A DNA stretch of 64,000 bases from Gigaspora margarita (Eukaryota; Glomeromycota; Glomeromycetes; Diversisporales; Gigasporaceae). This document shows positions 11,431-23,352 of this stretch, in pieces. The stretch spans positions 45,257 through 109,256 of the forward strand of contig WTPW01001559.1 of assembly GCA_009809945.1 (NCBI GenBank), read 5' to 3'. Each line of letters opens with the position of its first letter. Position 1 is the first letter of the stretch. A program made the translations under genes and the position numbers. The notes under the pieces are model-generated. The model was not told the DNA's origin, did no database searches, and saw nothing but the letters and a program-made list of their open reading frames with translations.

Positions 11431-11955
11431 GTTATTTACTGATCCAGATAAGATTGGTACTATTTTTATATTAGAATTTGGGGCAAAATTACAATAAGTT
11501 TCATTATATACTGGAATCTGATGTCAGTTCAATAAAAGTATTTTTTATTAGTTAACAGCTTATTTCAACTAATTTAAAGTTGTAAAGCTTACTGAGATGC
11601 ATCTAATGGTAGTTAGATCATTCAAATCGGCCCAGTATACGCTGAGATATTGCTAAAACACGATTGGCTGACTATATAAAATTTTTAGTTTGTTTTATAT
11701 AGTTAGCCAATCATTTTTTAGTGATATCTCAGCATACACTGGGCCAATTTGAATGATCTAACCACCATAAAAGCATCACAGTGAGCTCTACAACTTTTAA
11801 TTAGTTGACATGGACTATTAACTTAATAAAAAAACTTTTTAATAGACTGACATCAGTTCTATCATATAATAAAAGTTTATATTGTACTTATCCCCCAAAA
11901 TTTACCATTGTCCCAATATAGTAATAGTGCTAATCTTATCTGGATCATCAATTAT
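11431..11955. repeat. Long palindrome, about 525 bp
   Basis: Two arms of about 260 bp are imperfect reverse complements around a centre near 11690 (ACTATATAAAATTTTTAGTT). Outer ends read ACTGATCCAGATAAGATTGG and its near complement. The middle of the arm carries TGGTAGTTAGATCATTCAAA, a word shared with the foldback at 63174-63420. Probably a foldback transposon; I could not find a convincing target duplication. Confidence 0.8.
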
Positions 11956-13990
11956 CTATCTTGAATATTATATGATAAATAAATAAATTTGCCAAATAAA
12001 TGCTCTTTTGTTCTTTGATAAATATATATATTGAACTACTCTAGTGAAGTAATATTCCAATTCCATACTGCTTTATATTTTTTCTGATACTTACAAGATC
12101 CCTATCACTATGTGCTGTGTTGCAAGTATTATACTGAAGGCTATAATCACTTGTAACAATATGTTATTGCACTGAGTGATGATATATATACAACAAATAA
12201 AAATACAACACCATCCTTATGTGATACCAGGTAAATAGCCTGCTAGCAAAATGATCTTTGTTATCTATTTATTTTGTTTTTAAAATAAATATAGTGCAGG
12301 ACACCTAAAGGCATAAATTCTGAAATTTGGCCTATTTTCAAAAACTTTACATTGAAATTTGATGTCTTTGTGAATCCTTGTATTTAATTGGCTAATAATT
12401 AATTTTTAAAAATATTTTAAAATCAATTTAAAAATTAATTTTAAAATTAGCCAATAGCAGAAGGCTAAAACATGTGACTTGTCCTATTTTTGGCCAAATT
12501 TTTACGGATTATATAAAAATACTATACTTTTAAACTTATTAATTGAAAAAAATATAATTAATTTTTGAAAAGTTAAGGCTGCTAAGTTGTAGCAAATTAG
12601 CTAACTTACAACATAGGGGTCTATTTTTTGTAATATTGTTTTTATATTGAATATTATTAGCTTTTAAAGTTTGTAAAGTCTTTAGGTATCTCATACTGTA
12701 AATATTATTAATATTTATTGTAGTAGTTAAGAAGAAATTCTGACTATTTTAAAATTTTTCAGATGTTTTTTGTAATATTTTTTTCAAAGTTTCAACATAA
12801 TGCAATTTTTTACTAATAAAAAATTTTTAAATCATATATATTACATCTTATGTGATGTATAAATAATATTTTAATAGATAGAATTTATCTGTACTAGATC
12901 TAGTATATTGAACTAGATTTAGTATGTGATTGAACTAAATTTCTATTAATTTTTAAAATTAACTACTTTAATTAATATTTTTTATAATATTTTAACTTCT
13001 GGACTACATATTTTAGAAAACTTATAGCTTTATATAGCCTTTTAAATTTTATACATTTTTTTAAATTTGCAATTGCTAGATTAACCTAATTTTTAGAGCA
13101 TTTACTAGTAATTTTACAAAATATTTTTGATTATAAAAAATTTTTTTACTAAATAAATTTATTTAAACTATTAATAAAGTTACAAATATAAGTTTATTTA
13201 TTTAATTATAAAATTTTATTAAGATTAGATTAATATATTATAACTAATATAATTTTTTTATAACAAGCCTATACAATTTTTTATTTATTAAAATATTTAA
13301 TTTGCAAATATATTAATAAATTATAATTATAATTAACTTTACAAATGTATGAAATCTAGTACATTGAAAATTACAAAAAAATACAATATATAAAAAAAAT
13401 TTTTTTATAAAAATTTTATTATTAATTTGAAAAAAATAAAAAAATACTGCTAAACAATTTTAAATACTTATTAGATTTTTGTATATAAAAAAAATTAAGC
13501 TTTAATTTTTTTAAATTTTTAATGCATTTTTAAAATGTACTAAATTTAGTACAAAAGGGTAAACCCAATCTGTTAAAAATTAATCTATTTTATTTGTTAT
13601 ACCAGGTACTTTGGAGAATGAAATACAATAGTTAAATTATTTAATAAAACAAGTATAGGCATTTTAGGTTTTATAAATCTAATAAAAATTCAAACTATCA
13701 GTTTTAGCAATTTCAGCTTCAAAACTTATACTTATTTATGATCCTTGAGTTATTCTTTATCAATATCATTATAGTATAATAAATAATCCTTGTAGTGCAA
13801 ACTTTTCAAATTAACTCAAGATTGATATGAAATTGATCAAATTATATGCAAAATAGATAGCTGTGTGATATCATCATGTAAAACCAGAATGTAATATCTT
13901 GAAAGTGGTTAGATTTGAATATTTAATATGATAAAAGAACACTATATATAGTTTATTATTAACTCAATTATATAAGAGAAAGGAAATTCA
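11956..13990. other. AT-rich spacer with small palindromes
   Basis: No gene is seen. A palindrome of about 65 bp is at 12395-12460 (ATTGGCTAATAATTAATTTT and complement), possibly inside a small MITE (12298 to about 12500). The word CTAGTACATTG near 13350 and its complement near 13550 may be the ends of another decayed MITE. Confidence 0.4.
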
Positions 13991-14176
13991 GCACTATAAG
14001 AAAAAGTACTGTAAAGGTATGGGTTGGCAGTATAAAGGCATGGGGTTTGGTGGCACAGATTAAACTCGTATTTGGTACATAGAAAGCTTGAATTGGCACA
14101 GATTTTTGGCCCATAGTGGACTGTATGCCGTACCAATTGGACCGTTAATAGCTCAGATTTTGCAACTTTACTATAG

Positions 14177-15330
14177 TGCAGACAGCCTAGTCACAGTAAA
14201 TAAAAATTTTTAGTAGCCAAATTCAAATTTTATTTTATATATATATAAAGTGGCCAATATGAAAATTTAGCTAATAAAGTGACCAAATTTAAATTTTTAA
14301 TATATAAAGTGGCCAAATTTAAATTTTTAATATATATAAAGTGGCCAAATTTAGGGTGTGGCGCCTTAGAGAAGTGGTCAAGGTGTCACCCCCCAAGCGT
14401 CAGATTGACAGTTCGAATCCCACTGGTGACGTTTTGGAGTTAAAATCTGTGTTTGGTAATTGTGGCTTATGATCGGTTGGGTGCAAAAACCTGTAACCTT
14501 GGTTCCACCATCTCGAATGGGAGCTCGCGGGCGCAATGATGTACTACATCGCAAATCCAGGGAACCGGAAAAAACCCACAAGAACCCGTTTGGCAAGTCC
14601 CAAGTTAGGAGGTAGTGAGAATCGGTCCTTACGGTATTGCCAAAGAAGGTGGTACTACGATCGGAACGAACCTAATAAGGGCAGGTAGCTTCGGTTACCA
14701 AATCCGGGCAATGCTACATGTATGGGACACGGAAGTTGCCTCGGTAGGCAGTTTGTGCGAGGGTAAAGTAGCCCTAAGNTTGTTGATAAGTAAAAGGGTT
14801 GTGGCCCTACAATATCTGCTTAAATAAGTGGTGCGTCGGGTAGTAATAGGAGGATCATGAACCAGAGGGTTTAAATAGACAATTCCCGTAGTTGGGTTGT
14901 AGGTATGGCAGCTAGTGTAGAACCTCCAGGCGGACTACTTAAATTAGGCACCAAAAGTGCACGTGTGGCTAGTTGTATCCTCATTCATGTAACAAATACT
15001 ACGTCACTATAACTCATAATAAATCGCGGCCATAGCACACGGCCTTTAAACCTAAAAAAAAAAGTGGCCAAATTTAAATTTTTAAGAGGCCAAATTTGGC
15101 TTTTTTATATATATAAAAGGTAGTCAAATTTCATATTGAATTATAAAAATGCTATAACTTTAATTTGCTATAACTTTTTTTACAAATGATTTAAAAAAAT
15201 TTAAGAATATGGAAGTGTTTAGCTTGTTTTGAATTAACATTTTAAGATGGTATTTTTTTTATAATTTTTTTTGAAAAAGAATTAGCAATTTGAATTTTAT
15301 CAATTTTATTTGTTGGGACTAGGCTGCCTG
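14177..15330. mobile_element. hAT-type MITE carrying a SINE
   Basis: Ends are CAGACAGCCTAGTC (left, from 14179) and, inverted, CAGGCAGCCTAGTC (right, ending 15330). The target duplication is TACTATAG (14169-14176) versus TACTGTAG (15331-15338), 7 of 8, allowing a 2-base offset at the left end. The body holds tandem copies of GTGGCCAAATTTAAATTTTT with a period of about 40 bp (14236-14353 and 15061-15130). A SINE sits in the middle of that array. Confidence 0.7.
14354..15060 (+). mobile_element. tRNA-derived SINE, 707 bp
   Basis: The head resembles a tRNA. A box-like TAGAGAAGTGGTCAAGG lies near 14366-14382 and a B box AGTTCGAATCC at about 14411-14421, the arrangement of RNA polymerase III internal promoters. 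It ends in an A-run just before 15061. The 16-bp sequence AAAGTGGCCAAATTTA flanks both sides (14338-14353, 15061-15076); it fits a target duplication, although the host array repeats the same word. Base composition is much less AT-rich than the surroundings. Base 14779 is an N. Open frames at 14378-14596 and 14615-14827 are not genes. Confidence 0.7.
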
Positions 15331-16121
15331 TACTGTAGTCCAAATGGCATAGTTTTGGCATGGGTAATTAACATGAATTAATATGTAGAAAAAATACATA
15401 CAAGTAATTATATAAATTTAGATCAACAATCAATACAATATAAACAAACTAACTATATATGCATCAAAATTTTGTAAGGTATTTTTTTTTGTTAAAATAC
15501 CCAGAGCAGTTTTATTAGTAAAATTATAAGATATCGCATTTTTTTAAAAAAAAATCATATATTGATCTTTCACTCTTTGTGAAATAAGCCAATATGTACT
15601 ACTTTTAATATAAATCATTCTGTGAAATGAAAGTGCTATTATGTATGATGTAACTTACATCAGAAATTAAAAACATTAATAATGTGTAGTGATCTTCAAA
15701 TTTATCAAATAAGTGCAAAATCTTGTTTAAAAAATTGCAAAGATCTTCAAAATTTAGATTTTTGCAGTTCCTTCTAAAAAGTATAATCTTTACAGATTAT
15801 AATAGGCTCTGCCTAATATAATCTGCAATAATCTCTAAAATTATAAGTACTGTACTTATCTGACAGTAAGAACACAAGAAGAAAAACAATAAACAAAACA
15901 GAACTATAAATAAATAAATAAATAAACAAATAAATAAAGTAAAAAAGCATGGTTTTTTATTTTTTATTTTTAAATTTGAAATAAGTTTATTTGTTTTTTT
16001 TAACACTTCTATTTATGAATTTACTTGGTTAAAAAAATTAAATTATTTAAGTGGTAATCTGCAGTTAAAGGGTCAAAATTTCATAGTAAAAATCAGCAGA
16101 ATTTTACTATTTGCTTTATAT
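15331..16121. other. AT-rich spacer
   Basis: No gene. A region rich in words such as AAAGATCTTCAAA and TAATCTGCA at 15680-15840 may be the subterminal part of another decayed element. Confidence 0.4.
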
Positions 16122-16367
16122 GGGGGTGAGTCAGTAGAAAAGGGACAAATTTTTTCTATGTAAAAGTTTTCTTGACTTTAAACTTAAATATCTTAACAAC
16201 TATCTTAATAAATTTAATAATTTTTTTATTTTAATCCTATATAATTTCAAGATTAAAATAAAAAAATTTTTAGCAAATTTGATTAAATAGTTGTTAAGAT
16301 ATTTAAATTTAAAAATTAAAAAAATTTTACTAAAAATGATTTGACCCTTTTCTACTGACTTACCCCC
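16122..16367. mobile_element. Foldback element, 246 bp
   Basis: An almost complete palindrome. Left end GGGGGTGAGTCAGTAGAAAA and inverted right end GGGGGTAAGTCAGTAGAAAA; arms run inward through ATATCTTAACAACTAT and TTTTTTTATTTTAATCCTAT. The full arm aligns with the foldback at 20300-20544. The flanks are TATAT on the left and ATATA on the right. Confidence 0.8.
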
Positions 16368-16767
16368 ATATAAAAGTGAAATGCCGTTTAATAAAAACCC
16401 TATAGTAAACAATCAATAAATACTCATATCATGTCATATATTAACATGATTTGAATGATTTAACTATTATTAGAATCAGAAAAGTTGGTTCTGCAAAGTT
16501 TAATAGAAATTATAAAAGGTTTGCTTAGTAAAAAATGCTTTTATATATAGAAAAGCCCATTCGCACACTATAGAAATTTACTATTAAATGCCTGCTATAA
16601 TTTATTATAAAATAATCATTATTTTTTACCCTTTATCTGTGATTTACTACTTAAATATTTTTTAAATTATCATTTATAACTTTATTGTATATTTTTTTTA
16701 AATTATCATTTATTTATCTTTTTTTATTTTATTTTTTATTTTATTTTTAGAGTATTGCTAATCTTAA

Positions 16768-17058
16768 CAGGCTGTGAAATTCACAACCCTGCATCTGACC
16801 AATCAAAATTGCAGAATCAGCACAATCTGCAAATTTTCTTTGTATAACAAAAACAAAGTATTTTTTATGAAAAAAAACAAAAAATCACTTCTAACTTAAA
16901 ATTCTGTCTATGGAACTACTTTTTTTTATGCAAAAAAAAATTCTTTGCTAAATTTTACTATAAAGTTTGCTATTTATTACAGCCATAACCCTAACCCTAA
17001 CTTAAATAGAAAACTTTTTTGAAAGTTTTTAAAATGGGGGTGTGAATTTCACAGCCTG
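16768..17058. mobile_element. MITE with internal telomere-like motif
   Basis: A 291-bp element with an 18-bp perfect TIR, CAGGCTGTGAAATTCACA at the left and its exact complement at 17041-17058. Flanks match only weakly at the 8-bp level. It contains CCCTAACCCTAACTT near 16988, one of several telomere-like motifs in MITEs of this window. Confidence 0.7.
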
Positions 17059-17094
17059 TGAATCGAAGTAATTTTCTTATTTTTATTATTTTAT

Positions 17095-17990
17095 TTTTTT
17101 TAAAAATTGGGATTTATTTATTTTTTATTATTGTTTTTTTATTGTTATTTTTTTTATTGTTATTTTTTTATCATTTTTTTATTGTTTTTTATTGTTTTTT
17201 TATTGTTTTTTTTTTATTGTTTTTTTATTAGTTTTTTTTTTTATAATTTTTTTATCATGTTTTTATTTTGTATTATCAGTTTTTTTATTTTTTTTATTAT
17301 TTATTTTTTATATTTTTTTCTTTATTTTTTTTTATTTAATTTTTTTTGTTTTTTTTATAATAGTTCTTTCTTTTATTAAATTTAATTTTTTTTAATTTTT
17401 TTTATTTAAGTTTTTTTATTTTTTTAATTATTGTTTTTTATTATTATTATTTATTATTTTTTATATTTTTTTTATTTTTTTTCTTCTATTTTTTTTTCTT
17501 TATTATTATTATTATTTTTGGTTCTTTTTTTATTTAATTTATTTTTATTTTATTTTATTTATTTGTTATTAAATTATTTTTATTTATTATTTGTCTTCTG
17601 GATCTAGATCGAGCAACTATAAGATTTTTTATTTTTTTTTATCATTTATTTATTGTTTTTATTTATTATTTTTTTAAAAAATTCTTTTTCTATTTTTATC
17701 ATTTATTTTTTACTTCTTATTTAATTATTTTTAATTTTATTTATAACTTATTTTTTATTTTTTATTTATCATTTTTATTAGTAATTTTTTTGATACTTTT
17801 TTTATTTAATTTATTTTTTTTTAATTTAATTTAATTTAATTTTTTTTAGATTTATTTTAACTTTTTATTTTTTATTATTTCAGTTATTATTTTTTTATTA
17901 TTAATTTAATTTTTTTTATTATAATTTATTTAATTTGTTTTTTTTTTAATTTTTTTTAACATTTTTACATTTTTTATTATTATTTATTTT
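17095..17990 (+). repeat. T-rich low-complexity tract, about 900 bp
   Basis: Nearly pure T with scattered A and occasional G or C, for example repeated TTTTTTATTG words at 17115-17225. Open frames here encode only Phe, Leu, Ile, Tyr runs and are rejected as genes. Confidence 0.85.
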
Positions 17991-17995
17991 TAAAA

Positions 17996-19046
17996 GGGTG
18001 CTTTTAGGCATCTCCTATAAGAGATATATCTCTTGCAGGGAGATATATATCCCACACTGTCAGCTAATCAAAAACAGAAATATCATATAATTGACACTAG
18101 CCTGAATCATATGCAACCAATTAAACATTCTTATCCTGTACTCGGAGTAAAGGCTTTTATAATATACTCAGAGATATAAGTTTTTATTAAAAAAATTTGA
18201 AGTTTTTTTTTATTATACATTATATTATTAAAGATAATTTTTTATTAAAAAAATACAAGTAGCAAAAAGTACAAAAAAAAAATAATAAATAATAAAGAGA
18301 AAAAAAGCATAATCAACAACAAAAAAGTATAGCAAGACAAATGAACAAATGCACCAGCTAATAACAATTAAAAATACTACCAAGCAACAACAAAAGTACC
18401 ACCATATAACAACCAAAAGCACTAACAAACAATGAACAAAGCACCACTAATCAACAACCAAAAGCATCACCAAACAATGTAAAGTACTACTAAATGATGA
18501 CCAAATGCCAACAATCAAAAAAATCACCCAAACATGATTTAGGCATCAACAAACAACAACAAAAAGCACTAACAAATAACAATGAAAAGCACCAACAAAT
18601 AATGATGAAAAGCACCAACAAACAACAACCTAAAACATCACCAAAAGTACTACAAAATTACAATATAAGTACTACCAAATAATAACCAAAAGCACAACCA
18701 AAGGCACCACCAAATGATGACCCAAGGCACCAAACAATGATCAAAGGCACTACTAAACAATGACCAAAACACTACCAAATTATAATAAAAGCACTACAAA
18801 AGAGCGACAAAAGCACTACAATCAAAGCACAAAATTAAACTCTACACAATGACGATGAAAGCAACAAAGGCACCACAAAAACAATAACAGATAAAACATA
18901 TGATTCTATGTTGATCAGTTTAATTATTTTATAAATATAATTACATAATAGGCACAGGAATTGACCCAAATCTGGCACCAGTACTACTAGTAGGAGATAT
19001 ATCTCCCAGAGAGATATATCTCTCATGAGAGATACCTATAATTTTC
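17996..19046. mobile_element. MULE-like TIR element, 1.05 kb, related to the one at 406
   Basis: Left end GGGTGCTTTTAGGCATCTCC and inverted right end GAAAATTATAGGTATCTCTC; both continue into GAGATATATCTC palindromes. TTTTAAAA flanks both sides (17988-17995, 19047-19054), but both flanks are low complexity. The interior (about 18340-18890) is rich in CACCAACAAACAACAA words, the inverted form of the GTTGGTG repeat in the element at 406. No transposase. Confidence 0.7.
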
Positions 19047-19129
19047 TTTTAAAATAGCAGATATTTCCATTATAATAATTTTACATTACCAGTTACACAA
19101 GATCAGTATAAAACTATTTTTTACTATAT

Positions 19130-19740
19130 TTTTGATTTTTTTTTCTACTAACACTATCTTATTATTTCAGTTTTTTCCTTCCTTTGTTGTTATTGTGGTA
19201 TTTTTTTGTAGTTGGTATCACTTACAATATTGGTGCTTTTTTTTCATCGTTGGTGTCATTATGCCAATTTGGAGTCTCTTTTGTTGTTAGTGTTATCTAT
19301 TTCAGAGTTCTTTCTTTACTCATACGGCATCTGGAACTTTTTGTTGCTAGTATTGAGGCTTTTTGTCGCTGTGGAAGTGTCGCCTGAAGTTTTTTTGCTA
19401 TTGGTGTTGCCCAGTATTGGAGCATACAGTTATGTATTCATTTTTTTTACTTTCAGTGTCTTGTTTGTGTTATACTAATTCTTTTAGGCTCAAGTTAGGC
19501 AGCTGTTGCATCTTACATTACTGGATATGCTTGTTGTTGGTGTTGAATTTTTTGAATTTGAGAGTCATGCTATGTCTAATGTTCATGATTGGTGTAGTGG
19601 TGTCTTTATAGTATTTGTGCAGTAGTGTCTTTATAGTGTTTATATAGTGTTTGTGTGGTGTCTTTATGGAATTTGCGTGGTGTTTCTAAGGCATTTTTGT
19701 GATGTTTTTTGTAATATGTTTTGTAGTTTTTTTTTAAAAA
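19130..19740 (+). repeat. GTTGGTGTC-rich degenerate repeat
   Basis: Sequence rich in GTTGGTGTCA, TTTGTTGTTAG and GTGTCTTTATAG words. It lies outside the TIR element ending at 19046 but resembles the interiors of both MULE-like elements. Open frames here follow from the repetition. Confidence 0.55.
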
Positions 19741-19795
19741 AATAAAATATTTTTTTAGTTTTTTTTTTTTTTATAATTGATTAATATTATATATT

Positions 19796-20130
19796 TGTAA
19801 TAATTTGCTTTTTACAATTTGCGCAAATCTGCACAAATCTGTACAGATTATTGATTAAAGATTTGTGCAGAAAATTAAATCTGGCAGAAAATGAAGAAAT
19901 ATTTCTTCAATGATCACTAGCAGGGTTGCAGATCTGGATTAATTTTTAATAATTTTTTTTTAGAAATTTGCACAGATCTGTACTAAAAAAACCTTCCTGA
20001 TGTAATGTGCCACCTCACTCTGTACCACTTTTTACTGTGACATTCTGTCAACAGCTCTGTATTAACTGTGCCATTTTATGGATTCCAGACACCAACCTGT
20101 ACCACACCTCAGACCACTTTTTTATAGGGC
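19796..20130. repeat. Island of AAATCTG(C/T)ACA and GTGGTAC words
   Basis: At 19820-19990 the words GCACAAATCTGTACAGAT recur in both orientations. At 20010-20110 words of the type TGTACCAC and TGTGCCA recur. Such word clusters fit subterminal transposase-binding regions of hAT-type elements. Confidence 0.4.
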
Positions 20131-20165
20131 AGTTATTCATTGTTGTTTTTAATAATAATTATTTT

Positions 20166-20627
20166 TGCAGCTGATGGCTGATGCTGAAATTTGGACCTAA
20201 TTTAATAAAATTTTTAAAAATATTTTGGGTAGTTTTTGTTCATTTTTTTTAGGGTTGGATTAGGGTTTAGGGTTAGAATTGATTATTAAAGAATATATGG
20301 AAGGTCAAAAGTAGAAACCAACCAAATTGTTTTTAGTAAGTTTTTTTAAAAAATTTAATTAAAATATCTTGACAACTATTAAACCAAACCTAATAAATTT
20401 TTTTTATTTTAATTCTATAACTATATAAAATTAAAATAAAAAGTTTTTTCAAGTTTGATTTAATGGTTGTTGAGATATTTTAATTTAAAATCTGGAAAAA
20501 ATTTACTTAGTAACAATTTGGGTGGTTTCTACTTTTGACCGCCCATATGTGGATTTTAGCAGGGCTTATATTTTCAAATCGCGACCCTAAATTTCAGTGT
20601 CAGCCATTTTCAGCATCAGCTGCGACA
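20166..20627. mobile_element. hAT-type MITE with a nested foldback
   Basis: The left end GCAGCTGATGGCTGATGCTG (first base T at 20166) pairs with an inverted right end TGTCGCAGCTGATGCTGA. Flanked by a perfect 8-bp duplication ATTATTTT (20158-20165, 20628-20635). It holds telomere-like GGATTAGGGTTTAGGGTTAG near 20255-20275 and is split by the foldback 20300-20544. The element at 24199-24427 is an uninterrupted relative. Confidence 0.75.
20300..20544. mobile_element. Foldback element, 245 bp, nested
   Basis: A palindrome with ends GGAAGGTCAAAAGTAGAAAC and, inverted, GGGCGGTCAAAAGTAGAAAC; the inner arms contain ATATCTTGACAACTATTAAA and its complement. ATATG occurs on both sides (20295-20299, 20545-20549). 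The uninterrupted relative at 24199 reads ATAAG at that site, so ATATG is likely the duplicated target. Same family and length as 16122-16367. Confidence 0.8.
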
Positions 20628-22120
20628 ATTATTTTTATATATAACAGTCAACAAAGCCATATCAATTTTTTAACCTCAGTATTGATTAGATTTTTGATTT
20701 ATTTTGTTATGCTAGTATATGTTGTACGCTGAAATCGAATTTTGTGGTTCAATCAACTTATGCTGCAACGAAATTCTAAACAGACTCAGTTGGTTAAAGA
20801 ACTCAAATTCCACTTCATACATAATGATAAGCGGATTTAAGTTAACTTAAAATTTAGTAATTATCAGATTGTTAAAAAATATGAAATAGAATTCTACGTC
20901 CATCGTGTAAATTTTTAAATATGTCCGAGTTACAAGTTATTTATTTTTATTTCATAATGCACCTTAAAGTTTACTACATTTCTCGATGCAATCTTTTAAT
21001 CAACGTCGTAAACCTTTATTTTATTATGCAAAGGGTTATATATTTTTATATTCAAGCTGCTGAAGATCCATCAAATACAACTATTAGAACTATTAAAGAT
21101 TATAGGGTCAAAACACATTCAGCTTGCGAAATCTTGGAATATTAACATTTAAATTTGATGGTACATCCTGTTTTATTTTGTAGTTTACTTCAAGATGGTT
21201 TAAAACGGATTTCAGAATTATGAGATACGATATGTAATTTAAATTAATTTATTGGATTTCTGAAGAGTAATAACTTGTACAAGAAATTTTGTCAATCCAA
21301 TTGTGACAAAACTAATTCGTCGCTAATAAACTTAATCAATTTCTAGTTGATTTAATTTCAAGAACTACACGAGATAAAATTTTTCTTTAGGGCCTAATCC
21401 AAATTGGATAATATTCCTTCAAAAGTTATAAGTGTGCTAAAAGTTTACAAGCACAATTAGTGTAATATAAATCGTTACAGATGTAAAAAGTAAAATTACC
21501 TCGTATAAGTAGCTGTCATCCTAATAATCACGTTTGCGATAATTAATGTAGCTAGAAAAGTAAAATTGCATCGATAATCACGTTTGTCAATAATTAACGT
21601 AGCTAGAATAAATGATTAAGATACGTATGTTTTGCGTCAATTAAAAATTTTTCAATTCTTAATTAATATGCGTCATTTATTATAATTTTTACTGATTGAA
21701 GAATGACCTAAGTCAATTTTAATACACTTAGATATCAAATTTATTATATTTAATAATACAAAAGTTCATTAAAACCAAACAAACAAAAATTATCATTATA
21801 ATTACGAAGTAAAACTATCATTTTATTGTTCATACAGATAAATAATAAAAACCCTCATATCGATATGTCGTATTAATATTAACAAAATAATAATGACATC
21901 AAGGATTGTCTTTATACTGTCTTTACATTCAAAAAATTTCCAGTTTTTCTTCTAAGAATTTATTATTTATTTTAAAAGCAAAAAATTCTTTAACTTAATA
22001 TATAATTTGAATATTAATACATTAATGTAAAAAAGTGAGGTTTATTTTATAAACGTTTTTGTTCATAATCGTAAATGTTGCTTTCCCAAATTTGGATTAA
22101 ATAATTCGTCGGTCCTGTCC
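20628..22120. other. Gene-free stretch with weak coding traces and a direct repeat
   Basis: A 74-codon open stretch at about 20921-21145 ends in EDPSNTTIRTIKDYRVKTH; I do not recognise it. Sequence at 20730-20800 and 21400-21430 resembles 55950-56090, upstream of another remnant, so this may be a decayed relative. At 21486-21608 a 50-70-bp unit ending TAATTAATGTAGCTAGAA is duplicated in tandem. Confidence 0.4.
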
Positions 22121-22150
22121 ATAATAATAATAATAATAATAATAATAATA
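22121..22150. repeat. (TAA)n microsatellite
   Basis: Ten uninterrupted trinucleotide units ending where GTAGTAAATA begins. Confidence 0.9.
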
Positions 22151-22213
22151 GTAGTAAATATTCGTGTTTTTAAGTTCTATTTTAACTACAAGACCGCCGC
22201 CACCCCCTTACAG

Positions 22214-23085
22214 TAGAGCTGTAAATCGAGTAAAATCGATTCAAAAAATCAGAATCGATGATCGATTCATTTAAATCGATTAAAATCGTTAATCGAATCT
22301 TAAATATATTGTTAATTCTCGTATTGGCTTTCCTGATTAACTGTTGATCTATTTTGTATTATTAAATGCTATAGATTATTTCGATTATATGAATAATATA
22401 GTTTGTGCTATTACGAATACTATTACTATTTATAAGTTTAAGTTCAATTTCTTTATTTAACACATAAAAAGTAAAAATAAACATATAAGCTAATAAAATA
22501 TAATAAATCGCGGAGAAAAAAGTGATTACTAATAAAAATCTTTGCTTAAAAATAAGTTATCGATCTATAAAATATAAGCTAATAAAATATAAAATTATGA
22601 AGAAAAAAGTGATTTCTAAAAAATCTACCTTAAAAATAAATTATTATAAAAAGATTTAACTTTGATGTCGTACTATGATGTCGTTATATCCAGATGCGGT
22701 TAAACCAGAGTGACGTTATAAAATTCAAGTACCGGTTCAAGATATTAAACAAAAACCAGCCACTATAATATTGCTAAGTACAAATTATAGGCTTAAAAAA
22801 GTTTTAATAACATCATGCGCCTTATAGTTTTTATGATAATAACTGATAATAACAAACACAGTCATTACATTTTCTCACATACGCACGCGAAAGCAGAAAA
22901 CATTTAGATTATTAAATATTTAGTATAAACGATTATACGCTTTAGAATCGATTCTTAAATCTAAAATCGATTCTAAAATATGAAATCGTTTGTAGGAACG
23001 ATTAAATTGTTTCTCCAGAGATGAAAATCGATTCTGATTCTATTGACGATTAAAACGATTTTTATAGAATCGAATTACAGCCTTA
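22214..23085. mobile_element. hAT-type element with AATCGATT words
   Basis: Left end TAGAGCTGTAAATCGAGT, inverted right end TAAGGCTGTAATTCGATT. Target duplication CCTTACAG (22206-22213) versus CATTACAG (23086-23093), 7 of 8. Both ends are packed with AAATCGATT words. Inside, a unit of about 80 bp (ATAAGCTAATAAAATATAA to AAAAATAAGTTAT) is repeated in tandem at about 22485-22645. No coding capacity is seen. Confidence 0.8.
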
Positions 23086-23352
23086 CATTACAGAACTCAT
23101 ACAGGGAAGTCCCCAAAATTCCAGGTCGGGATACGTCGGCATGCAACGGAATCATGGTCGACTGGATCAATTTTGGCCAAAGATCATAAAAAATTTTACT
23201 AATGAATCATATCCATTCATTAAGTAAAAAAATGCCAGCTGATAATTTTGCTATAAAATCATCTAACAATTAGGGCTAAACGCCGACCTAGATCCGACGC
23301 ATCCGAAATTTGGGGATAGCCCTGTTAAAATTTACCATACAGTACATACGAA

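Larger units (their letters stand above)
13991..20130. mobile_element. Possible 6.1-kb composite hAT-type element
   Basis: The left end GCACTATAAGAAAAAGTACT and the inverted right end GCCCTATAAAAAAGTGGTCT resemble each other and the TIR of the hAT MITE at 23353 (TACCCTGTAAGAAAAGTGGT). Both subterminal regions carry the word GGCACAG. No target duplication was found, and the interior is a stack of later insertions (14177, 16122, 16768, 17996) with no transposase. The call is an inference from ends and words only. Confidence 0.35.

Noticed and set aside
14354..14430. A possible functional tRNA gene
   Set aside because: A and B boxes are present, but the cloverleaf is imperfect and a long SINE body with A-run follows.
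17107..17395. Two overlapping open frames rich in Phe, Leu, Ile and Tyr
   Set aside because: They translate a nearly pure T-rich low-complexity tract; composition alone explains the open frames.
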